Origin: Gordius sp. MW1 | Taxonomy: Eukaryota > Nematomorpha > Gordioida > Gordea > Gordiidae | Length of the DNA: 64,000 nt | NCBI GenBank assembly: GCA_964036665.1 | Contig: OZ038528.1 | Coordinates: 4,532,501 to 4,596,500, forward strand | Direction: 5' to 3' | Shown here: positions 43,429 through 57,706 of the stretch, piece after piece | Position numbering within the stretch: position 1 is the stretch's first letter | Layout: every line of letters begins with the position of its first letter | Notes under the pieces: generated by a model | Database searches by the model: none | Seen by the model: only the letters and a program-made list of their open reading frames with translations | What the model was told of the DNA's origin: nothing | Made by a program: the position numbers and the translations under genes

Positions 43429-46120
43429 CACTTCGTTTTTATAATGTCCTTACGTTCAAATAAACAATATATATATAAAAAAAAAATAAAAAAAAATAAA
43501 CACTCCCATATCTCTTTTTCCCTCCTCCCCAACAGCTTACACATCGACGACAGCTTTTACACTGACTTTGTGACAGCTTCATATTAGAGTGAAAATAAGT
43601 TACCCAATATTTTTAAATCATACTAACCAAAACTATGGATGATTTAGGTAAATGCTGGTGAGAAGGGCGATGAAGATAACCTAGTTGAGCAATACCAAGC
43701 AAAGATGAAGCACAAATGGGATTTTCAAATTAGCCAAATTGTTTAAAAGATCAAAAAATTCACAGAACTGGAACATTTTATTAAAAATACACTATTTAAT
43801 AGCCAAAACCATCAAATGCTTTTACACAATTCTTAAATTATTACGTCCTCCACAAACGACGCGCACTGCATATTCCGCCCGTACAATATGAAAAATACAC
43901 TAAGGGTACTGCCCGACTCACAACGAAGGCGGTTAAGAAAGTTAGTTGTGAAAAGAATGCGAATAACGTGCTGAAATGTATGAACGTTTACGGGAAAGAG
44001 CATCGAGGTCGTACAAATTCTAAAATGAGATACACATCGCCTGCCTACAGGAGACGAGGTGGAGCGGAACCAAAGCTAGGGATGTAGGAGAAGGATACAA
44101 ACCAATCTAGAATGCGTCAAAAAATCTTAGAAACGGGATGGCTATTGTCATAAGTGAATCGTTCAAGGACAAGGTGGTGGAAGTCAAGTGTTGTTCAGAC
44201 AGGCTAATGTGGATGAAGATTGCAGATCAAAAGGGTCTCCTAATGTTATGTGCGCGTATGCTCCCCAAATTAGGTGTATACAATTCTTCGATTAAGTAAT
44301 AAGACAGGAAGAAAGGCTAATTATTGGAGGCGGATTTCAACGCTCAAGGAAGGATCGCATCAGGCATGAACGAAATCATAAAGGATATGGGCATGTCTGA
44401 AAAACAAAGAACGAGAAAAACTTCTCCCAGTATCCCAAGCATACGACATTTCGATGTTAACACATATTTTCAAATATACAAAGATCGTATTGTGACTTAT
44501 AGAAGTGGGAAGCCTTTTACTCAAATTGACTATCTGCTCATACGGCGAAAGGACTCAGGGAGTATTAAGGATTGCAAATTGATACCCGGAGAAGAAATCG
44601 CCAGAAAAGAGTCTACTTGTGATGGATCTTAAAATTAAAATATTTCCCGAAAGAAGAAGGGTTTATAAACCTCGAATTCGATACAAAACGCTAAGGGTAC
44701 ATCGACGAACGAAATATAGCATCATAAAGCCTCCCTCTTCGGTGCAAGGAAGTTGCAAAGGGATGTAGACGACGATTGGGAGACGCTGACTAAGGACATA
44801 ATGGAAACAGCGGAGTTATATGACAGACCAAAGATGGCAAAGCTATAAATAAGGAATTTTGGCGGTGGAATCATTCGGTTGGGGATTTTATCGAAAGAAG
44901 AAAAATTTTATATACACGGTGGCACAAATCAAAAAAGTCGGAAGATTATCAAAAGTAAAGGGAGGCAAAGAGAGTCGCAATCCTGCGATGCCGTCTACAG
45001 CGAAATGGCAGACTAACTGGACCAGGGGCGAAAAGCTTATGTACAGATTGACCAAGATAAAGAAGATGAAAAGTCGCGATATCGTAGTTCTTAAAATAGT
45101 CAAAAGCGAGAATAGTCAAATCAAGCAAAAGGAAGTGATGGAAAGGTGGAAAGGATATTTTAAAGAACTTTTGAATATTTATAATGACTAAAATTCCCTT
45201 CCCGATATTGAGTTAAACATAAGTAGGGTCACACTTTCAGGACTAGTGTTTCGATCTCGTCTCGTCTCAGTCTCGAAAACAAAATCTCGTCTCGTTTTGG
45301 GACCGATTATAAAGATTTCGACCTAGTCTCGTCTCGTTCTAGAAAAATGTCGGTATCGTCTCTATAAGAATTCTCGTCTCGTCTCGACTTTAAAAAATAT
45401 ATACTGAATAAAAATTTCTCTTGTTTTATTAAAATATTAAATAAGTGGTAAAAAATCCAAATGGCAAACTATATTTTTTGAAATAGTACACAAACTTTTT
45501 AAAATTTAGCGGGATACGACATCTCATTGACCATAATTAATTCATAAAGATAACGTTTTTATGGAAAGTGCAGACTAAAAACTATAAATCAATTTGAAGT
45601 GATTTATTTTTCTAGCAAATTATAACATTTGTATTAAATAGACTACGTCTATCAACTATAAATACTTAGAAAATTAAGTTCGCTTACATTTGGCTTAGTT
45701 ACATAATTGAGCAAATTGAGACCCTTTATTAACCCTGGCTAAAGCTTCAAAGTAGACCTTAACATATTTAAGGCAAACGTTTAAGTCCATTGATATTACC
45801 ATCATCAATTATAGCCCAGAGTGTTTATTGCATGTTTACTATAGCGTTATAAACCACAAAGTGCGAGTGATTTTTAATGACAATATTCTTATTTACAGAA
45901 TAAATAACTAAATGCACATATTAAAACGTTGTGAAAACAACAATAAAAGCAGCCCTATTATAGGATTAAGAATCGAGAATTTGAAAAATTGAGTCGAGTT
46001 CGAGACGAGAATTTTTACCTCGAGACGAGACGAGATTTTATCAGCGAAATCTCCGCTTTAATTTTTATTTTAACTATTGAGACTTAATTTAGCTAATTAA
46101 GAATGGATGTTATTTAAATG

Positions 46121-47197
46121 CACAGTAATAAATTAAAAAATGCTCAGTAAAATGTGCTCAGTATTTTATTAAAGTGCCCTGTTAAAATTAAAAATTGCTT
46201 AGTAAATTAACTTTAAAATTCTCAGGTTTAAATTAATAATGCTCAGTATTTTTGCTAAAATGCTCAGTAATACAAATTCATAATTTGTGATATTAATTTA
46301 TTTTGCGCTTATATTTTATAAATAATATTTTAAATGGTATACAATTTTTTTTGAAATAAATTAAGAACTTTGCCCCCCTCCGTTTTTTTGTCCTGTTGGT
46401 TCCACACATGTTTTTTACCCTCTTTCTCACCAGGGGGGAGGGGGATGATCCCCCTCCTTCTTTTTACCCTCTTTCTCACCTGGGGGGAGAAGGGTAAATT
46501 GCCCCTCCCCCTTAATTTTTTACCCCCCCCCCTTAATTTTTTACCATCTTTTTCACCCGGTAGGAAGGGGGGGGGGTGATTTGCGCCCCCTCCCTTATTT
46601 TTTACCCTCTTTCTCACCGGGGGGGGGGGGGGGGGTGGGAGGTGATTTGCTCCCCCCCTTTTTTTTTACCCTCTTTCTCACGAGGGGGAAGGGGGGAGGT
46701 GATTGCCTCCCCCCCCTACTTTTTTTACCTACTTTCTCACCCGGGTGGGAGGGTGATTTGCCCCCCCCCCTCTTTTCATCCGGAGGGGGGGGGGCCCTCC
46801 GGTTGAGAAAGAGGGCAAATAATAAGGGGGGCCCCCCTGGCAAGAAAGAGTGTAAAAAATAGGGGGGGGGGGGAAACCAACGGAACAAAAAAAGGGAGGG
46901 GGCAAAGTTCTTAATTTATTAATGATATATCTGGCTCACCAATTTTCATTTAAAGAATTTATTGTTCTCACTTAAGTATAAATTTTATTTTAAAATTAAA
47001 TTTCAGTTACTGAACAAAAATTTACTGAGCAACATAGTAATAATAACTAAACAAATGAATTAATTACTGAGCAAATAATTAAATTACTGAACATTATATT
47101 ATTTACTGAGCATTTGAATATTTTACTAAGCATTTAATTATTCTACTGAGCAATTGATTATTCTACTGAGCAAAAATTTAATTAAAAACTGAGCACA
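46121..47197. repeat. TGCTCAGTA / TACTGAGCA arrays with G-ladder core, copy 2
   Basis: Same architecture as 23381-24464. The palindromic core is 46355-46920, with G/C-run lengths differing from unit 1, as expected for slippage or sequencing error in homopolymers. Confidence 0.8.
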
Positions 47198-49675
47198 ATA
47201 ATTTGTTCTTATTAAGAATTTTTAGTTTATGTTACATTTAGGATATTAAATGCAAATCAATAGGATTTTGAAATTAAATCACTTAATATCCGCCTCGCGC
47301 AAATTTCAAATTTGTAATATAATCTTATTCAATAGACAACATAGTATTAGTGGCCCTTAGGGTAATTAAACAATTAATTATGTATTTATTACTTATTTTT
47401 ATGGCATTTTTATATAATATAAAAATTTTAGATCTATAATGAGTTTATGCGCAACAAGTTCATCATCCAACTCAAAAAGAGCAAGCTGTTCAAAATTTCA
47501 CAGTATCCAAGGATGAATCAAATAAAATGGGGAAGTGTAAATTGTGTTTTAAAGCAGTAAGACTGATAGTATCAATACTTCAGTTCTTCAACGACATCTT
47601 AAACGTTACCATCATCAGAGGTCAGATTTGTTTGGAATTTTATGCCCGAAACCGGCCCGGTTCAATTTCTTAACCTCATTGCCCGCCCGAGCCCGCCCGA
47701 ACTTTCTAGGTGTCCGCCCGGGCCCGCCCGAAACATTAGAGCTGCCCGAAAGGCCCGGCCCGAAATTTTAAATTTGCCTGTTAGGCCCGAAATTTTGCGA
47801 TCTCAAATTTTTTCAACCACTATTAAAAAATAAGCATTTAATTAACGGCATATTGAATAAAACAAATATAGTAATATTTTATTATCCCGGACAAAATCTA
47901 ATTACCTATATTATTTAAAGTCCAATAATTTTTCGAAATGAAACTTTTGATCTTTAATTTTAATCCTAATAGGTCAAAAAAGTAAGTATTAGGTCTTTCT
48001 AAAAAATTTGGTTAGATCTTTTAAATATTAGTAGCACTGGCAAAACCGCTCTAGTCACATTATTTTAATAGATTAATTGCTAATGCATTTAGGGACAAAC
48101 ATGTTAGAACGTTTAAAAATCATATAATAGCAAAATATTAATTGAATGCAGCCGATGTTTATGAAAATATTTATGTAGCAATGTTTTAATTAAGTTTAAA
48201 GTATACATATTTTATAAATAATCTTACAATAAAAAAAACTATACTCCCCTTTTGGATTAACCCGTTTATGCCCTACCCTATAAATAAACTTTTTAATGAA
48301 TAAAATTAGTTCAATTAGTCAATCTGTGCTCTTAGTACTTACTTTTTTTATAACAAAAACAATAATTTATCAATAGAATTTAAATGTAATTTATGTAATT
48401 TTTAAATTTAAAGCAAAAAAAGAAGGTATATAAATTTATTATGCTTAGCAATAGCAACGAGTATTGGGGAAGCTTTGTTAAACCAAATAAGATATGTTAA
48501 AAAAATTTAACACTTGCCATGACGCTTTTGTGATATGTGAATTACGAACATTGAAAGGGCTACATAAATATAAATATTACTTTCCATGAACGTAGATAGG
48601 GATAGAGACTTGACGGAAATAGAGTGGTTCGGGCAAAATTATAAAAATAACTTGGGGACGGATGACGAAATCAAGTTAGTTAACTCTTTTAGCATTTTAA
48701 TATACAATCAAATAAAAAAGTAACAAAATAAAACATTATCTAAAAAATTTCAATCCCGAATTGCACTAATCCTATCATCGTGCCCACCCGGGCCCGCCCG
48801 AAAATAAAAACTTGGGACATTTCCCCGGCCCGGGCCGGGCAATCTGGTTCATATAGATGCTTATAATTTTTACCCTACTCAAGTTAATAAGGAATTGAAC
48901 TGCTCAAAAATTTTTTCAGCCAACCTAAATGCTTTAGAAAATCTAAGCATTTAGCTGCTATTATATATCAAACATATTTTTTAAAATAACTAATGTATAT
49001 ATTATATAATTAGTTGATTGAAAAATATAATTATCCCAATTTAGCAGCAAAAACTAGAGATTTCTGCTGAGCACTCCGGCGACTCGGTGCCTGCCGAAAT
49101 GTTTTCGAACGCGTCTCTGACTACTCGAAAACATCGTAATAGATTAACATGAACATAGGCGTGGCCAGGGGGAGGGCAGGGAGGCGCGGCTGCCGCCCAA
49201 TAAATCTAAAAATTTGTTGAAATATATCAAAATTACTAGCTGTGCCCGGCCAAGCGTTGCTTTGGCTCAGTCCTTAAGTGGTTAAATAAGTATAACCTAT
49301 TAATAAGACTTATCTAAAATAAGGTCATATATGAGATAATTTATAATGTGAAAGGTCCTAATGCTAATGCAATAAATATCCATAATATTTATTGAAGAGC
49401 GATATAAAATATTTATTAATACATCTACAATGCTAAGGCAATAATCTGGCCAAATTTGGTGGTAATCGGTTGAGAACTTCAAAAGTTATTAGCGCACAAA
49501 AAAACGGCAGGATCCGTGGTATGAGGACATCTTCTCCAGTGAAAGGTCCAGTCAAATCTAATAAAAAGGGGAGAAATGCTAAAAGAAATATAAAATTATA
49601 GAATTTAAAAGGTGATTAGAGTTTGTAGGTTCGCCATTGATTGGATTTATCATCTTAACGTTAAAGTGATATCCG

Positions 49676-50571
49676 TCAGCACCATCCCAATATAATTGGA
49701 TATAGTAGGGGGTCATAGCAGCGATGAGTATCAGAAACTTCCGTCAAAGCATTGTTTCTCCTATGAAGCACAATGTCTCTAGGTTGAAATTGATCCCCAA
49801 CTATAACAATGGCGACTTCATGTATAGTTGGGGCATTAAATCTTCTCCCATGTTCTCCCGGAGGAGTTTTGTCAGCATGAATGACTATTTTGTGGGTATC
49901 TGAAGGCATTATGTCCAGTGCAGTTTTGAATAAACGCACTGCAGCAGCTGAAGCTGTGAAACGATGGATCTTTTTAAACCGCTAAAAATGTCGAGGCGTG
50001 CACCTAATTCTATCTCATCATCTCCGATAAAATATAGTTGTAGGAACTTTTGTTGCCCTTCTGGCAATGGAAGGAGGGAGCCGGCTTTATGATAAATTTG
50101 ACCTTTTACCTTGAATGTAGGCATGAATTGTGTGGTTACAACATCAGCGCCAAACGACGTCATTTGGAAACAGGAGTTGTATTTCCTGATGTTAGATAGA
50201 AAATGTTTAGAATTAGTGGTATAACCAGCCAGCAATGTTTTTAATGGCTCAGGCGGTTCTGCAAGGTGAGGCAGTTTAACTTTTCCGGCTGCGCAACACA
50301 TTCCAGTCGTTTCTCCAGCAAATTTCAAGGCATTGCAATGAGGACACACAACAGACATAGTACCAATGAGAACATGGCGACGTAAACTTTCAATATTAGA
50401 TGGGTAAGAAAATGCTAGGCGGTTGCCTGCGGGTAATGGCTGAGCACGTGAAGGTGGCTGAGGCAGAGTTGCAGACTGTTGTAGTTCATTTTCAAGCTCA
50501 AGAGCACGCAATCGGCGCACTCGAACCGTATTTCGTGTTTTACGTCCAATAGATGTTTTCTTGGGGCGCAT
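49676..50571 (-). pseudogene. Helitron Rep-helicase N-terminal fragment
   Basis: The frame from 50571 encodes a basic N-terminus, RHVLIGTMSVVCPHCNALKF (zinc-finger-like C..C of Helitron-like N domain), CCAAGKVKLPHL, then FLSNIRKYNSCFQMTSFGA. A second overlapping frame (49939-49676) continues with I-V-I-V-G-D-Q-F-Q-P-R-D and Y-D-P-L-L-Y-P-I-I. Rep tyrosines and the helicase are absent. About 300 residues of a normally >1,300-residue protein remain, with a frame change. Confidence 0.88.
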
Positions 50572-50636
50572 GAATCTAAAGTCGATATACTAAGAAAATG
50601 AAAAATACATAAATAAGTCGAATTTTTTTTAAAGTA

Positions 50637-51610
50637 AAACTTGTTTTTATTAAATGAAACTTTGTATGCTAAAAAATTATTAAAGTAAAAATGTAGTGTA
50701 ATAATAGTATAATGTTTCCCTATGTATTAAAAACATTCAATAGTATTTAACAAAGATAAGTTTAAAGTTTGAAGTTTTAATCAAATATGGTTAAAAAGAT
50801 ATAATAAATTTAAATGTGGGGTAAAAAATACCATAGAAATGCTCTTAGTTTGGAAAAATATTTCTAATATAAACTTGTTAAGGTTACTTAAACAGCAGTG
50901 ATTTGAGTAGTTTCTAATGCATGATGTGTTGTGTTCTTGGGTTTAGACTTTTCTAAAATATAAGGCAACATATGGAGAAATTTTTTGTAATATCTTGAAG
51001 TGGGCTGTTTTTATTAAATGAAACTTTGTATGCTAAAAAATTATTAAAGTAAAAATGTAGTGTAATAAAATTGAGGTTACTAACAGCAGTGATTTCAGTT
51101 GATTCTAATGCATGATGTGTTGTGTTCTTGGGTTTAGACTTTTCAGAAATATAAGGCAACATATGGAGAAATTATTTGTAATATCTTGAAGTGGGCTGTT
51201 TTTATGAAATGAAACTTTTTATGCTAAAAAATTATTAAAGTAAAAATGTAGTGTAATAAAATTGAGGTTACTTAAACAGCAATGATTTCAGTTGTTTCTA
51301 ATGCATGATGTGTAGTGTTCTTGGGTTTAGACTTTTCAGAAATATAAGGCAACATATGGAGAAATTATTTGTAATATCTTGAAGTGGGCTGTTTTTATTA
51401 AATGAAACTTTGTATGCTAAAAAACTATTAAAGTAAAAATGTAGTGTAATAAAATTGAGGTTACTTAAACAGCAGTGATTTCAGTTGTTTCTAATGCATG
51501 ATGTGTTGTGTTCTTGGGTTTAGACTTTTTAGACTTTTCAGAAATATAAGCCAACATATGGAGAAATTATTTGTAATATCTTGAAGTGGGCTGTTTTTAT
51601 TAAATGAAAC
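50637..51610. repeat. About 190-bp tandem repeats inside the Helitron
   Basis: The block 'gggctgtttttattaaatga...atatcttgaagt' recurs with repeat starts near 51003, 51193, 51385 and 51588. A first unit from about 50637 is stretched by an insert of about 170 bp. Units are >95% alike by eye. Non-coding, upstream of the Rep fragment on the element's own strand. Confidence 0.88.
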
Positions 51611-53534
51611 TTTGTACTCTTGATGCGCGCTTTGATTATTATAACAATGTTTTCACGTCAAACGTTTAGATACGTAAACCTTTAACAGAGCACGCGTCTT
51701 TTTTATATTATAAAATTTTTAATGTTTTACGGTTTTTAATTATTTAGTTGTAACAGATATATATATAATGTAAAAAATAACCCAAAGGTGAATAAAAATA
51801 GTGAAATATGTGACAAAAGATTAGTAGAAAAACATTTAAAACTATGAGCACAACTCTAACATAAAATAAAAATCAAGATAAGCTTTGTAGCTGACGTCCG
51901 CTAGATGGCGGTAACCAAATAAAAAACATGGTTCCCGCTGTCGCAGGTTGATAAAAAGTATCTATAAACCATCTACAATGCTAAGGCAATAATCTGGCCA
52001 AATTTGGTGGCAATCGGTTGAGAACTCTAAAAGTTATTAGCGTACAAAAAAACGGGACTTAGATTTTTATATATATAGATGGCTAAAATTCCAAAAATAA
52101 TCATGGCCTCTCCCTAAATCATTATTGACTCCCTCTAATCTCAATACTGGCTCCTCTCGTGCTCATGAATCTGTCAGGAGCTTGCTATGCTTACACTCAT
52201 GGCACACCTCAACAATTTTCAACCCATCACATATAACATTTTACGTCAAAATGTAGGCCTGGCAGATGCATTCAAATTCACTGAATTTTTTGCAAAATGC
52301 TTTAATTCATCAATAAATTAAAAATATATGAACATAAGCTTTATTAGTACGTAATTATTTTATGCGAAAATTAATAATAAAGTTAATACTTTGTTGTATA
52401 ATGGGTTGTCACACTATAATAGAATTGTTTAAATTTTATATTTGACAACTTTAATTAAATTATATATGTGCAATTGACGTAAGATCTCATAACTTTTATG
52501 TTCTTCCAACAATAATGCATATTTTATTGTATTTGCAATGTTCAGATAACTAATTGATATAAATAATAATAAAATTTTTAAGCTTACTCTCGCATTTTCG
52601 TCACTATTTTAACGTTATTATATAATCTCAATAAATTCATTATGTTAAGATATGATGATATTTTTCGACTCTATCCTTTTATTGCCAGGAAATATAAGTT
52701 ATTAATTAGCAACTTTATACCTTCGAGTTAGGTAGTATATAACACCCGTATTAATGCTTCCTACCTTAAGTTACTTATCTCGCTTGTGTTTTGGAATTTG
52801 AGATAAAAAGTTGGTTTCATTATGACCAATTTATATCTTAAATAATAATTTATAAGAACCAGAAAAAAATATAAATGGTATAATTATTTATGAAAGTCGA
52901 GACAAGACGAGAATTCTTGCCGAGACGAGATCGAGATTTTTATTATGCTCCCGAGACGAGACGAGATTTTGCTTTCGAGACCGAGACGAGACGAGATCGA
53001 AATACTAATTAAGAACATAGAGTTTTACACTAGTTGCACGTATTTAAATTTTTGACAAAAATCCTTATAATCAAATTTTATTAATTAACTTCCAATAACT
53101 AATTTTGTAACTTCCAATTCTAACTAATTTTGTCATTAAATAGTTATTTATCAAATACAGTATAGGTTCGTGTATTTATTTTATACTGCACAATTATAGA
53201 AATTATAGTAAATTTGAATGCACCTGCCAACTCAGCTTATTATGTGGAAAGTAATGCATAGGAAAAAACTATGTATTACATTTCTTAAGGTCTAAAAATT
53301 TGGGACGTATACTATTAGTTCAAGCATAAAAACTTCTAGAAAAATGATTTAATCTATTAGGGTGTCATCGAAAACTCGATTGTACTTTTGAAATCGATAG
53401 ACAGGCACAAATGGCGTTAGGTTGTTTAAAATCTCGAGCCATCTTAGCTTAAGTTGTATAATTATTCGAACTAATTATCCATTAATTTATCATTATCGCA
53501 TCATGCATGATGAGAAACTGCAGAATTCAAATAT

Positions 53535-54025
53535 CTTCTTTTCTTCTTTATCAGTTATTTGGTCCCACATTCGTGGGGTTCGTTTTGATAAGCTTCTTCT
53601 ATCTTGACCGGGTGAGTGCCATGTCTTGACTAATCTCTTTAGTTTTCATAACTTTATCGACTTGCCCTTTCCACGTGACACGGGATCGTCCTCTTTTTCT
53701 CTTCCCCGGTACCTCCATGTCCAGTACTTTTTGATTTACGTCATCCGTGTCCCTTCTTAGTATATGGCCATACCACCTTAGCCGATTTTCGTTAATCATG
53801 TCCGCCAGAGGTTGAATACCCATTTTTGTCATGAGAAAGTCATTCGTCATAAGGTCGAGCTTAGTATAACCCAAGCTCCACCGTATCATTCTCATCTCTG
53901 TGACTTGTAATAGCTTTACTTCCGTGGTGTTTAATGCCCATGTTTCACTTCCATAGAGTAACACCGGTCTTACGATGGATTTGTAAGCTTTGCTCTTCAA
54001 CCATATTGGCATTTTCTTGTCGCAC
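53535..54025 (-). mobile_element. 5'-truncated RTE LINE, copy 2 of 27966-28455
   Basis: Same attcaaatat target duplication (53525-53534 and 54026-54035). Here the frame 54027-53599 is open for 142 aa, through ENRLRWYGHILRRDTDDVNQ to KTKEISQDMALTRSR, longer than in unit 1, where a small deletion interrupts it. Confidence 0.88.
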
Positions 54026-54784
54026 ATTCAAATATAATACACAATAATTTACTAAAATCTAACGATCTATAAAAAGTCGAGCTCGCCTACAAAATCTCGT
54101 ATCATCTCGTCTCGGCATCAAAATCGGTTTTTCCGCATCTATTCAGTAATATGAAGTTAGGACACGTACAATATGCCCAGATGGAATACCTATGGAAGCA
54201 TTGCTCGGATATCGTGAAGAAGAGTCACGACCATGACGAACCTCTTTAAGAAGATATTGGTAGAATAGCGAATTCCTAATCAATGGAGAGCAAGCACATA
54301 CCCTTATTTAAAATCAAAAAGACTCTCAAGAATGTGGCAATTACATAGTGTATAAGATAACTTGCCACTCCTTGAAGTTTATGGAAAGTATCTTAGTAAA
54401 AAGGCTGAATACGAGGTGAAATATCGGCTAACCAATTTGGACGGCAAAGCCTATGGTCATTATCGACTTAAGGATGGCGCAGGGCACGGTCCCTCGCAAT
54501 TTAATATGATGAGGATTAAGAAAACAATATATCCCTCACGCATATACGGCTTTTAAAAAATATTGATGAAGCCTAAAATTCCTGCGCTAGAGTTGGAGAC
54601 TCTAAACCTTTTCGGGTTGAAATTGGATTACATCTTAGATCTGCTCTAAGTCCCTTTATATTTAACATAAGTATGGACATAACGAGAGGCATTTAAAAGC
54701 CATCGCCATGGTGTATGCTATATGCCGATGATATAGCAATATGCGAAGAAACAAACATGGCGCTTAGCTGGGTATTGCTTAAAG

Positions 54785-57706
54785 TACGCCTAGTGATGCG
54801 GAAAAACCGAGAAAATTCTCGGTCTCGTCTCGTCTCGAAAAACCGAGAAGAGACGAAAATTTGAAAAACTGACCAGAGATCGAGACGAGAATTTTGATGT
54901 CGAGACGAGACGAGACGAGGTTTTTTCGGCGAGATCTCGGGTTTTTATTGATAATTAGATTTTAGTAAATTATTGTGTATTTTAACATGCCTGATTTACA
55001 TTTAAGGTATCAAATATAAATCAATACGATATGAATATATTTTATATTAAAATAACACCTAAGTGTAGTAATTATGATATATTTTCGCAAAAATTTTAAA
55101 AATTTGGCAATTACAGTTCATTTACCTAAGTATGGATGGCACTTAGGGTATGTGAATAATTTAATAATATATTTCTCACATATATGTATCCTTAGAATTA
55201 TTAAATGTAACAAAATTTTAGACTTAGAATGAGTTCTGATGGACTAGTAAATATTACTAAAGCATATTTGAACTTAGCAGTTTCTCATCCAACTTGATGC
55301 AGTAATTATAAATTGGTGGTGGCCAATTAGTTTGAATAATCATACAAGTTAAGCTAAGGTGGCTCGAGCTTTTTTGGGTACCCTAATGTCATTTGTGCCT
55401 GCCTAACGATTTTAAATGTTCAACTGAGTATTCAATGACACCGTAATACATTAAATCATGAGTTTTCTAGAAGTTTTATGCTTCAACTAATAATATATCT
55501 CCCAAATTTTTGAACCTTAATAAGACATTATGTGAATACATTGTTTTTTCATATGCATTACTTTTCACCTCATAAACTGGGGTTGGCAGATGCATTTGAT
55601 ACTATAATTTCTATAGTTGTGGTAATTTTGCAATATATAAATACACAACTTATAGTGTACTAGATAAATAAATGGCAAAGTTAGTTCGAACTGGAACAAA
55701 TTATTTAAAAACTAATTTGATTATAATGATTTTTGTCCTAAAATAAAATACGTGCACTTTAATCTAATGTTTGAAACCTTATGTTCTTGATCCTATATGC
55801 TGTTTATTGTTGTTTTTACAACGTTTTAATTTGTGCAACAAGTTATCAGTTTTGTAATAATATTATTACCATAAAAGTCACCCGCGCTTTGTGGCTTATA
55901 AAATGCTATAGTAAACCTAAAATAATCTTTTGTCCTAAAACATTTGCCATAAATGTTAAGAAACTTTGCAATTAGCCTAAATATGTAACTAAGTCAAATA
56001 TAGGTGAACTTATAAATTTCGTCTGTTTAAATTTAACAGACACAGTGAATTTGATACAAATGTTATAATTTGCTAGAACTATAAAATTTAATAAGGTCTT
56101 ATCAGATAGTATATTATTATATCAAAGTTTAAGCTCCAAAACACTTACAAGAGTACTTGTTTAAATTGTCGCCCTCACCACTATTCAATTTTAAATTTAA
56201 TACACAGTTATGCTATTTTATATATAAAACAGCGATCCTTTCGTACTATACTTTAAATTTATTTATGTTATCTATTGTCAATGAGATGTCATGTCGCGCT
56301 ATATCATTAAAAAGTTTGTGTATTAAGTTTTTTTTACATAAAGGTATACCACTTGGATTGTAACACCTAATTAAAATTATAGTAAACAGGAGAAATTTTT
56401 ATTTTGTATAAATTTTTCTTCAATGTTGACGAGACGAGAACTTTCGCCGAGAGAGACGAGACCGAGATTTTTCTAGACCGAGACAAGACGAGAACGAGAT
56501 TTTCATAATCGCTTCCGAGACAAGACGAGATTTTGCTTTCGAGACCGAGACAAGACGAGATCGAAACACTAAGTACGCCTCTGGATTTCGAATCGAATCG
56601 AATATTTTTGGTATTCGAATCGGATTCGAATTTTTTTTCAACAAAAATATTCGATTCGAGATTCGTCGAATATCAAAATGAAGATTAGAATTCGATTCGA
56701 AAAAAATTTAAGGATTCGAAATCGTTTCGAATATAAATTACGTTTTTAATATTATTAGAAAACACATTTAAAAGGCTACTATGATTTTAAATTTGCATAT
56801 ACATTTGAAAAATTTATTTAAAAGATATTTAAAAAAATACACACATCGAAAATAAAAATATTAAAGGCGAACAAAAAACTATGGCGATATGTGTAAGACA
56901 ATCAAGAACCGTTTTTAGCCAACTTTTAAGGCAAATTTGCTTCCTAACACGTTCATCTTTAAACGATTGCTTGTGTTTAGTCAATAAATTGGTTCCGGTT
57001 GAAAATATTATTTCGCACGGAAGTAAATGATCCAGGTATAAAGAGAAGATTTTTTTGTTAATTTTTGGATGTCTGGAAAACGACGTTGATTCGATTTCCA
57101 CCATTGTATAGGCTCAACATTGGAGACCACACCTGGTTTGTGCAAAAATCTCTCCAATGAAGACTTCGCCTTGTGGCTCTTAATAGCCGATCCAGTTTTG
57201 ATACCTCGCAGTTAATACAAAATCTGGCTGACTTCCTATAGCAGTTTCCAAGTCATCTTTAATTTCTCTATACGATATGCCATACTGGCGATAAACACTC
57301 AAATTTTGAGCCTTAAATCGACCACACTCGCTTATAAGACTATCTTCTTATTGAATGCCATATATCTTCAATTTTCTATTTGGCCATTTTGCCAGCATGA
57401 TCTTCTATGCCTGGTTGATAATATACCGGTAGTCCATATTTTAATTAAATTGTGATCCTCGTTCTCCATAACTTATGTAAGTTAGAAAAACATTAAATTA
57501 AACTTTTTCAAATTGTAGCAGGAAAAATATCTAAAATGCGGTAAGATAAAAATAGCTAAATATTTGAGTATGGTCTATTTAAATTAAACTTAAAAAAAAT
57601 CCAATTCTATTTATTCAAGGATTTGATTCGGATTTTTGAATCTTAGCAGCGTAAATATTCGATTCGAAATTCGAATCGAATCTCTCGAATATTTCCCAGA
57701 GGCGTA
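54785..57706. mobile_element. hAT-B with nested hAT-A3, copy 2
   Basis: Target duplication gcttaaag (left, one change) and gtttaaag (57707-57714). The nested hAT-A3 is at 54791-56571. The transposase remnant frame 57104-56829 is the same as in unit 1. Confidence 0.88.
54791..56571. mobile_element. hAT-A3, copy 2, without the palindromic MITE
   Basis: tagtgatgcgg start, cgaaacacta end, agtacgcc on both sides. The empty MITE site is near 56092. Confidence 0.88.

Larger units (their letters stand above)
49236..52079 (-). mobile_element. Helitron (rolling-circle transposon), 2,844 bp, unit 2 only
   Basis: On the minus strand it starts TCTATATATATAAAAATC and ends GGCCGGGCACAGCTAG, with the classic 5'-TC and CTAG-3' ends and a GC-rich hairpin near the 3' end. 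It sits exactly between A and T, and unit 1 shows the empty AT site. No target duplication, as expected. It keeps only the N-terminal part of a Rep-helicase protein, so it is a non-autonomous deletion form. A ~90-bp segment of its own 5' end ('atctacaatgctaaggcaat' and on) recurs near its 3' end (about 49424-49510 versus 51970-52056). Confidence 0.93.
49154..52161. mobile_element. MITE interrupted by a Helitron, copy 2 of 26440-26604
   Basis: Left end cataggcgtggccagg at 49154, right end ctggctcctctcgtg at 52161, right flank ctcatgaa. The Helitron lies between 'aaaatta' and 'tggctaaaa'. Confidence 0.82.
45973..53007. mobile_element. hAT-A2 with transposase remnants, copy 2
   Basis: Target duplication attaagaa before 45973 and at 53008-53015. 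BED remnant near 47446-47620, GCCCG-rich element 47642-48843, hATC remnant near 49068-49150 (with small deletions relative to unit 1), then the MITE plus Helitron. Confidence 0.78.
45244..54141. mobile_element. hAT-A1 with nested contents, copy 2
   Basis: Same tagtgtttcg start and gcatcta end as 22510-28571. Larger by the Helitron. Contains hAT-A2 (45973-53007) and the RTE fragment (53535-54025). Confidence 0.75.
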
